Origin: Azohydromonas lata NBRC 102462
Lineage (GTDB): Bacteria; Pseudomonadota; Gammaproteobacteria; Burkholderiales; Burkholderiaceae_C
Length of the DNA: 37,413 nt
Assembly: GCF_001571085.1 (NCBI RefSeq)
Contig: NZ_BCTC01000064.1
Coordinates: 1-37,413 of the forward strand
Direction: 5' to 3'
Below, one piece after another: positions 36,001 through 37,413 of this stretch (within the stretch, counting starts at the first letter, position 1; every line of letters starts with the position of its first letter). The position numbers and the translations under genes were made by a program. The notes under the pieces were generated by a model. It worked only from the letters and a program-made list of their open reading frames with translations. It made no database searches and was not told the DNA's origin.

Positions 36001-37413
36001 CTGCGCGCGCAAGGCGGCGTGCTCAGCCTGAGCCCCAGCAGCACGCTCAGCGCCGGCAGCGGCGACATCCGTGTGCAGGGCAAGACCGACGTCCAGCTGG
36101 GCGGGCTCATCAGCACCGCGGGCCAGGTCGCGGTGTACGCCGATACCGGCAGCATCCTCGACGCTGGCGCGGACGACGCCACGCTCGACATCCAGGCCGC
36201 GGCAGCCAAGCTCAGCGCCGCGCTGGGCGTGGGTGTGCTGGGCGCGGGCGCCAATGCCATCGAAACCGCGGTCGGCGCACTCAGCGCACGCGCCGCGGAC
36301 GGCGGCATCAACGTGCTCAACGCCGGCGGCCTGACCGTGGGCACGGTCGCCGTGACCGTGCAGAACGTGGCCCTGGACGGCACCAGCGCCGACCTGGACG
36401 GCGTGGAGATGTCGGACCTCGTCACCTCCGCCGGCGACGGCAGCATCGTGCTGCGCACCGCTGCCGGGGGCATCACGCTTGATGACGGCACGGCCAACAC
36501 CGGCAATGCCGGTGTGGCCGGCCGCGCCGTGAGCGCCAACGGCGCCGGTTCCATCCTGCTGCAGGCCCAGGGCGGCGGCGACCTGGCCGCCAACGCTGAC
36601 GTCGTCAGCGGCACGGGGCACGTCACGCTCAAGGCCGCGGGCAGCGTGCTGCTGGGCAGCGCCACGGCCACGGGCGTGGACGTGCGCACCGGGCTGGACG
36701 GCACGGTGTTCATCCAGGCCGTTGCCGGCGCGCTGACCATGGCGGGCGACGTCCGCGTCACCGCCACCGACAGCAGTGCGCGCCTGAGCGCGGGCACGAC
36801 CTTGACGCTGGCCAATGTCACGGCGGCCAACGTCAGCCTGCTGGCCGACACGGGCGCCATCGTCAATGCCGTGGGCAGCACCAGCAACGTCGTTGCGGAC
36901 AGCCTGCGCATGGTGGCCGACGACGCCATCGGCACGGCCGCGCGCCACCTGACGCTGTCCGTGGGCACGCTCACGGCGCGCAGCGCAGGCACCGACAGTG
37001 CCGGCATCTACCTGGACCAGGCCCGCGCGGTGGCGGTGGACAGCGTGGCGGTGAGCGTGGCGGAGATCACCGCGGGGGCCGCTGTCTCCGTGGTCGACGA
37101 CGCCGCGCAGTCCGATCTGGTGGCGCTCAACGGCGGCAACGTGGTGCTGGTGGCGCAGGGCGCGGTGACGCTCAACGACGGCAGTGCCAACACCGGCAAC
37201 GCCGGCGTGGCCGGCACGGCCGTGAGCGCCGACGGCAGCGGCTCCATCCTGATCGACGTGAAGGCCGGCAACCTGTCGGTCAACAGCGACATCGCCAGCG
37301 GCGCGGGCCACGTCACGCTCAAGGCCGCAGGCAGCGTGCTGCTGGGCAGCGCCACGGCCTCCGGCGTGGACGTGGGCACGGGCGGCGCGGGCACGGTGTC
37401 CATCAGCGCTGAA
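1..37413 (+). CDS. Giant repetitive adhesin-like surface protein, internal fragment (open at both ends)
   Basis: Frame +1 reads from the first to the last base without a stop, giving 12,471 codons with no start or stop in view. Third codon positions are overwhelmingly G or C, and the translation contains recognisable extracellular modules, so this is the coding frame. Order seen: F-x-Y-x-S-G beta repeats (residues about 1-2100) with EF-hand-like loops, alternating beta strands (2100-2720), RTX nonapeptide-like repeats (2760-2900), then an FHA-like beta-helix to the end. The helix is interrupted by Tyr-rich repeats, hook-IN-like repeats and a beta/gamma-crystallin-like motif near residue 6480. 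Cysteine is nearly absent; the only codon I noticed is tgc at 25807. From family knowledge, such proteins are exported adhesins or filaments, often calcium-stabilised. The function in adhesion or biofilm is inference. No secretion signal (Sec/TPS domain, type I C-terminus) is visible because both ends are missing. No exact family or gene name is recognised. Confidence 0.93.
1501..2763 (+). repeat. Three close tandem copies of the FVGYA/LYGFG unit
   Basis: Within the N-terminal array, three neighbouring units are much more alike than the rest. Each runs TAFVGYA (Phe codon at 1513, 2026 and 2527; third copy DVFVGYA), then a Gly-Phe/Ile-Asp-x-T-K segment, then LYGFG, then a SFG or DFG strand, a G-x-SY-x-A-x-K segment, and YGFD followed by F-x-LS. 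Spacings are 171 and 167 codons. This points to duplication of a single unit more recently than the divergence of the flanking copies. The function of the unit is unknown; it is presumably structural. Confidence 0.8.
3076..3111 (+). other. EF-hand/dockerin-like calcium loop 1
   Basis: The 12 codons read DSNGDGRITTAD. Asp1, Asn3, Asp5, Gly6, Ile8 and Asp12 match the EF-hand/dockerin-type calcium loop. It directly follows the phrase GPYRT and precedes a conserved VGLVVDDFTFGLAL strand, so the loop is a hairpin-tip insertion in a beta repeat rather than a free-standing helix-loop-helix EF hand. Calcium binding is inferred from the ligand pattern. Confidence 0.75.
3625..3660 (+). other. EF-hand/dockerin-like calcium loop 2
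   Basis: The loop reads DSNHDGKIDAAD and sits in the next repeat at the same structural place as loop 1. It again follows NGPYRT and is followed by GVNDKSIGLAV. Ligand positions 1, 3, 5, 9 and 12 are Asp/Asn, with Gly at 6 and Ile at 8. Confidence 0.75.
4069..4290 (+). other. Pro/Leu/Met-rich segment between beta repeats
   Basis: This stretch (about residues 1357-1430) breaks the Gly/Ala/Ser/Val style of the rest of the protein. It has repeated L-P-x-L/F and D-L-P phrases (ELPPLDLG, INLPGFKMPDLPAFD), then a predicted helical NAPEWIRNGLSTLKDID. It replaces part of one beta repeat, giving the longest gap between F-x-Y-x-S-G markers (3466 to 4345). No known domain is recognised. It could be a linker or a helical cap. 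Confidence 0.5.
5221..5300 (+). other. Degenerate calcium-loop insertion (NGPYR-linked)
   Basis: The conserved NGPYR phrase is followed by a D-D-L-x-G-P-N-G-V-P-D-G segment and then PDKVNKGAIGVEV. It occupies the same place in the repeat as the clear EF-hand-like loops at 3076, 3625 and 6037, but the 12-residue ligand spacing is lost or altered by an insertion. It may still bind calcium through Asp/Asn side chains; this is uncertain. Confidence 0.45.
5635..5778 (+). repeat. Four contiguous 12-residue D-x-N-x-N-G-x-L-D calcium loops
   Basis: Four loops follow each other with no linker, starting at 5635, 5671, 5707 and 5743. The consensus is D-x-N-x-N-G-x-L-D-x-x-E; the first three end in Glu and the fourth in Gly. 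The ligand pattern matches EF-hand-type loops, and the tandem arrangement recalls thrombospondin type-3-like Ca repeats found in bacterial surface proteins. The block links two beta repeats, just before VFLDFDQEIIQVQIGYAQV. It is likely a calcium-rigidified linker; metal binding is inferred. Confidence 0.75.
6037..6072 (+). other. EF-hand/dockerin-like calcium loop 3
   Basis: The loop reads DSNGDGRIDTKD and is followed by AVNDKAVGLVV, the same post-loop phrase as loop 2. All expected ligand positions are Asp/Asn, with Gly6 and Ile8 in place. It belongs to the last of the N-terminal beta repeats. Confidence 0.75.
6300..8160 (+). other. Alternating hydrophobic beta-strand segment (non-repetitive)
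   Basis: About 620 residues of alternating hydrophobic/polar strands with few Gly-Ser linkers, for example FSIDFTLAGF, LDLGAFGEIGVAG and KLLAFDIQFAGRMSV. The aromatic content is higher than elsewhere. The strand rhythm resembles long beta-sheet, beta-groove or barrel-like folds rather than the FHA helix that follows. It leads directly into the RTX-like block. No named domain is recognised, and a structure prediction is needed to choose between a beta-sandwich series and an open beta groove. Confidence 0.5.
8281..8706 (+). repeat. RTX-like (hemolysin-type) calcium-binding repeats
   Basis: Motifs of the G-G-x-G-x-D-x-hydrophobic type recur: GGKGNDSIY, GGSGNDSFV, GGVGNDEFL, GGDGNDKFV, then weaker MGAGENVIS, AGAGDDVIT and a final GGAGNDRVV. 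Successive copies are about 19-21 residues apart rather than 9, so each likely marks one wider beta-roll turn. In the RTX family these loops bind Ca2+ and fold after export. Here the block is internal, with at least 9,500 residues following it, not near the C-terminus as in classical type I-secreted RTX toxins. Confidence 0.85.
8707..10380 (+). other. First filamentous-haemagglutinin-like beta-helix block
   Basis: After the RTX-like block the sequence changes to short strands with alternating Ile/Val/Leu separated by Gly/Asn/Asp turns, such as GGAISLVADDIDFVAG, SGSSVVSGA and GSVLELHTQGELRLAG. This is the look of the FHA-type right-handed beta-helix. It contains one copy of the FSSITIG motif (see 9373-9438). 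It passes into the Tyr-rich repeat cassette at about 10405. Confidence 0.65.
9373..9438 (+). other. FSSITIG motif, copy 1
   Basis: The segment LDLGMRDLSALADGFSSITI followed by GH has a pattern that recurs at 29488 and 30304: Leu, acidic-Leu, then a short helix-like stretch, then F-S/G-S/N-I-x-I-G. I recall related phrases in other very large beta-strand-repeat surface proteins, but cannot run a search here. It appears to be a capping or junction element of the beta-helix. Confidence 0.55.
10405..12660 (+). repeat. Tyr-rich LGY/YYN repeat cassette
   Basis: A 60-75-residue unit recurs with this order: F-x-x-L-x-x-x-Q, a helix ending V-x-x-x-L-G-Y, a R/Y-x-G-T-x-Y-Y/F-N strand, then F-x-x-G, a D-Y or Y-D pair, W, and P-x-x-G-T. 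Clear copies run from about 11920, 12115, 12316 and 12517, with a degenerate one near 11700. Two more lie at 10417-10800 (GGFYN, FDGTVYYN, ALGYRYDY). Two hook-IN-like repeats (11041-11628) are inserted between the two groups. The units are much richer in Tyr and Trp than the surrounding helix, which suggests a protruding, possibly ligand-binding domain. The family is not recognised. Confidence 0.75.
11041..11628 (+). repeat. Two tandem strand-helix-strand repeats inside the Tyr-rich cassette
   Basis: Two units of about 90-100 residues share a strand pair ending SYKVTQAD or SYTVQSGD, then TR-S/A-NVAK-G/S-LA-x-A-I/V, and a final strand. They resemble the hook-IN-like repeats later in the protein but have their own conserved TRxNVAK helix start, so they form a distinct subtype. 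Confidence 0.65.
12685..12768 (+). other. W-x-V-x-DG strand with degenerate Ca loop closing the Tyr-rich cassette
   Basis: After the last YYN unit comes RWIVSDGTHRYLVYAYD, then a degenerate EF-hand-like loop beginning at 12730 (DAENDGIIDALQ). A similar strand (VFWVDVDGWRNKYIV, Trp codon at 18571) follows the LGY-type repeat in the crystallin cassette. The two cassettes therefore seem to share this order of parts. Confidence 0.5.
12780..15660 (+). other. FHA-like beta-helix block 2
   Basis: About 960 residues of short Val/Ile/Leu strands with Gly/Asn/Asp turns, such as GDITLQGRG, HITIIGRDDVELHG, GTLELRGRLTA and GSIDLRSG. The phrases recall the haemagglutinin repeat style (G-x-I/V-x-L-x-A/S). 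A non-helix insert is seen at about 14100-14340 (GGAASLRLEVEMG through IARTATGGAQRLGF), which has the strand-helix-strand form of the hook-IN-like repeats. The role is presumably the stalk of the filament. Confidence 0.65.
15661..17040 (+). repeat. Five tandem hook-IN-like strand-helix-strand repeats (alternating types)
   Basis: Five units of about 90 residues. Each starts with a W-x-x-x-x-G-A-x-Y strand (GWHVVAGARYT, GWRLVAGARYS, GWVPVAGAVYT, KWQLATGASYS, GWVPVAGATYS), then a second strand, a helix of the LLDRL-x-x-x-I/L-N or L-x-x-Q-I type, and a closing hairpin G-x-x-I/L-T/V. Units 2 and 4 share TLLDRL and units 3 and 5 share WVPVAGA plus YSVTAGKGT. The Trp codons of units 3 and 5 are at 16249 and 16795, 182 codons apart. 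The fold order recalls the flagellin/FliD hook IN motif, but this is resemblance only. Confidence 0.7.
17041..17960 (+). other. FHA-like beta-helix block 3
   Basis: Regular short-strand repeats (GDLLVRGAITALDAGSDITL, LTARKSLLLSGRADL, GDVTVRAGVDLSL). Typical beta-helix stalk sequence linking the hook-IN-like array to the crystallin cassette. Confidence 0.6.
17961..19760 (+). other. Inserted cassette with LGY-type repeat and crystallin-like motif, flanked by V/T/K-rich strands
   Basis: About 600 residues that break the beta-helix pattern. The left edge (about 17976-18120) and the right edge (about 19606-19740) are both long Val/Thr/Lys-rich strand runs, for example KVQVVVGTVKVAAGT and KVKVEKLQTVTVWKEVPVY. 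Inside, in order, are an LGYYN segment near 18148, an FTQLTDAQRWAVLNATGY helix near 18373 (the same unit as in the 10.4-12.7 kb cassette), a FWVDVDGWRNKYIV strand at 18568, a Ser/Thr/Tyr/Asn-rich globular region, and the crystallin-like segment. Trp and Tyr are dense. It is probably a protruding domain, and the matched edges suggest its base is a paired sheet. Confidence 0.6.
19363..19503 (+). other. Beta/gamma-crystallin-like Greek-key motif with Ca2+ signature
   Basis: The segment reads YKIVLFEHANYGGRSATYY, then WLG, then IGNDIVSSAKLYGN. This carries the hallmark strand V-x-L-F/Y-E-x-x-N-Y-x-G-R-S and the N/D-N/D-x-x-S/T-S calcium signature (N-D-I-V-S-S, codons 19474-19491). In microbial beta/gamma-crystallins this signature binds Ca2+ and stabilises the Greek key. 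Only one clear Greek-key motif is seen. The partner motif may be the divergent preceding segment (DAFHFDAKSGYYSYVG) or be absent. Confidence 0.8.
19761..21360 (+). other. FHA-like beta-helix block 4
   Basis: Strand-turn repeats such as GNLVIEAGSNVSVSGKLSA, NSIKLVSGSALSV and DLTVTAGGELQLTRV. Many rungs have the form I/L-x-V/L-x-A/S-x-G. There is no insert or recognisable enzymatic motif in this block. Confidence 0.6.
21361..22164 (+). repeat. Three tandem hook-IN-like repeats
   Basis: Units begin near 21361, 21649 and 21922. Shared parts: a G-W/A strand, Y-x-I/V-T-I/V-G-G-T/S strand, FSVTAS or FSYTAQ followed by D-T/S, an AIDAS/AIDDS helix end, a Y-A/E-A segment, and a last strand G-T-x-I/L-S/T-V followed by GxRV-T/S-A. 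They are of the same family as the arrays at 15661 and 24751, and closer to the unit at 24751 (both have ALSID...GW, AIDDS and QDGSR). Confidence 0.7.
22165..24160 (+). other. FHA-like beta-helix block 5 with one embedded hook-IN-like unit
   Basis: Beta-helix rungs (DRLELVSGADVNITGGTIQA, GAITIKTGRDMSVREVRN) surround one isolated strand-helix-strand unit at about 23005-23230 (GNSYGVLLG, SAGDTAADVAAALAARIAAL, GKVVSITQGAG). A short aromatic stretch at about 22555-22680 (IQLYQFFNASGWMEYRAAG) is unlike the helix and may be a loop. Confidence 0.6.
24163..27340 (+). repeat. Large divergent array of hook-IN-like repeats (about ten units)
   Basis: Units begin near 24163, 24496, 24751, 25006, 25306, 25561, 25990, 26236, 26650 and 27082. 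Each has a strand with L-x-x-x-G or V-x-T-L-F-S-G, then a Y-x-V-x-V/I-G-x-x-x-Y/F-x-V hairpin, usually an amphipathic helix (LASLAGKLATAINS, SVFARFKTLIEAG), then closing strands. Several units carry the phrase TPFTVN or AFTVN at the end (24388, 25906, 26560). The array is more divergent and longer than the earlier ones. The only cysteine codon I noticed in the protein is here (25807). Confidence 0.65.
28381..28660 (+). other. Local island of atypical codon usage
   Basis: Here the coding frame uses codons nearly absent elsewhere: tat, tca (28387), ata, cga, gta, aaa and several caa within about 90 codons, while the reading frame stays open. The encoded sequence (IGASGQSLEVKVQTMDLWNS and neighbours) is still beta-helix-like. 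This may mark a junction from recombination between genes of different composition. Confidence 0.5.
29488..29547 (+). other. FSSITIG-like motif, copy 2
   Basis: LDTKDLGNIGDGFGNIVIGG matches copies at 9373 and 30304 in the spacing of the Leu, acidic-Leu and F-x-x-I-x-I-G positions. It is followed by a Ser/Asn/His stretch and new beta-helix rungs. Confidence 0.5.
30304..30363 (+). other. FSSITIG motif, copy 3
   Basis: LEMAELRTLNSAFSSITIGY is closest to copy 1 (identical FSSITIG). It is followed by THADVSTLSGTVTLGANN, which starts a new beta-helix run. Confidence 0.55.
36463..36700 (+). repeat. DDGTANTGNAGVAG block, copy 1 of a near-identical pair
   Basis: GITLDDGTANTGNAGVAG followed by AVSANGAGSILLQA and HVTLKAAGSVLLGSATATGV is repeated 230 codons later. 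The DNA coding HVTLKAAGSVLLGSA (from 36619) matches the second copy (from 37309) almost base for base. This points to a recent duplication or gene conversion. Confidence 0.75.
37150..37390 (+). repeat. NDGSANTGNAGVAG block, copy 2 of a near-identical pair
   Basis: Second copy of the block at 36463, 690 bases downstream in frame. The parts read AVTLNDGSANTGNAGVAG, AVSADGSGSILIDV and HVTLKAAGSVLLGSATASGV. The core DNA stretch from 37309 differs at only a few bases. More copies may lie beyond the window edge. Confidence 0.75.

Larger units (their letters stand above)
31405..37413 (+). repeat. Array of nine 215-236-residue units, alternating into a 450-residue super-repeat
   Basis: Each unit has a G-x-I-x-D-A/G marker (Ile codons 31405, 32050, 32758, 33424, 34111, 34759, 35458, 36154, 36859), an L-R/A-L-x-A segment, an A-I/V-G-x-L/I-G phrase, an E-T/I-x-V-x-x-L-S/T segment, and a V-x-S/A-V-x-x-V/L-x-R-V ending. 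Spacings are 215-236 codons. In the middle, units alternate: type A has TLGVLDART and QSDWG (GVLDAR at 32659, 34018, 35359; 453 and 447 codons apart), and type B has WEDL (Trp at 33667 and 35002; 445 codons). All are beta-helix-like. The array is cut by the window end. Confidence 0.8.

Noticed and set aside
35001-36482. 493-codon open frame in + frame 3
   Set aside because: Arg/Gly/Gln-rich off-frame reading of the C-terminal repeats; no independent coding signal.
35499-37007. 502-codon minus-strand frame rich in Pro/Ser/Thr/Leu
   Set aside because: Shadow of the repeat array in another frame. Low-complexity composition mirrors the Gly/Ala/Asp codons of the real gene.
28387-37311. 2,974-codon open frame on the minus strand
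   Set aside because: Same shadow, separated from the first by the sense TCA codon at 28387. Composition is equally artificial.
31405-37413. CRISPR-like or tandem DNA array
   Set aside because: The periodicity is 650-710 bases, in frame and protein-coding; there are no short identical repeats with unique spacers.
1-37413. Promoters, terminators, tRNAs or mobile elements inside the window
   Set aside because: No non-coding gap exists in the frame, and no transposase, integrase or structural RNA signature was seen. GC-rich inverted repeats are expected by composition within coding DNA.

Overview
The whole 37,413-base window appears to be the inside of one giant protein-coding gene on the + strand. 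Reading from base 1 in frame +1, I translated through to the last base (12,471 codons) and met no stop codon. Neither the true start nor the true stop is in the window. No other gene, RNA gene, intergenic gap, promoter, terminator, insertion sequence or CRISPR array is supported. Very long open frames on the minus strand (568-28119 and 28387-37311) are codon-aligned shadows of this gene. They stay open because the gene almost never uses the codons TTA, CTA or TCA.

The translated product is a Gly/Ala/Ser/Thr/Val/Asp/Asn-rich, almost cysteine-free, repetitive protein of more than 1 MDa. It looks like a giant surface or secreted adhesin. Layout in order: (1) about 1-6300, an array of 160-190-residue beta repeats carrying F-x-Y-x-S-G strands, interrupted by EF-hand/dockerin-like calcium loops and by four back-to-back 12-residue D-x-N-x-N-G loops; (2) about 6300-8160, a stretch of alternating hydrophobic beta strands; (3) 8281-8706, RTX-like calcium-binding repeats; (4) about 8707-37413, a very long filamentous-haemagglutinin-like beta-helix, punctuated by several inserts. 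The inserts are a Tyr-rich LGY/YYN repeat cassette (10405-12790), several arrays of a strand-helix-strand repeat resembling flagellar hook IN motifs (11041-11628, 15661-17040, 21361-22160, 23005-23230, 24163-27340), and a cassette at 17961-19760 that carries a beta/gamma-crystallin-like Greek-key segment with a canonical calcium signature. The last 6 kb is built from nine copies of a roughly 215-236-residue unit, partly alternating in type to give a roughly 450-residue super-repeat.

The organism is probably a high-GC Gram-negative bacterium. The strong G/C bias at third codon positions and the FHA/RTX-type architecture would fit Betaproteobacteria (Burkholderiales), but no housekeeping gene is present to confirm this. 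My reading is that the gene encodes a calcium-stabilised, extremely long extracellular filament or adhesin, with a beta-helical stalk and modular Ca2+-binding or ligand-binding inserts. The secretion route cannot be told, because both termini lie outside the window.
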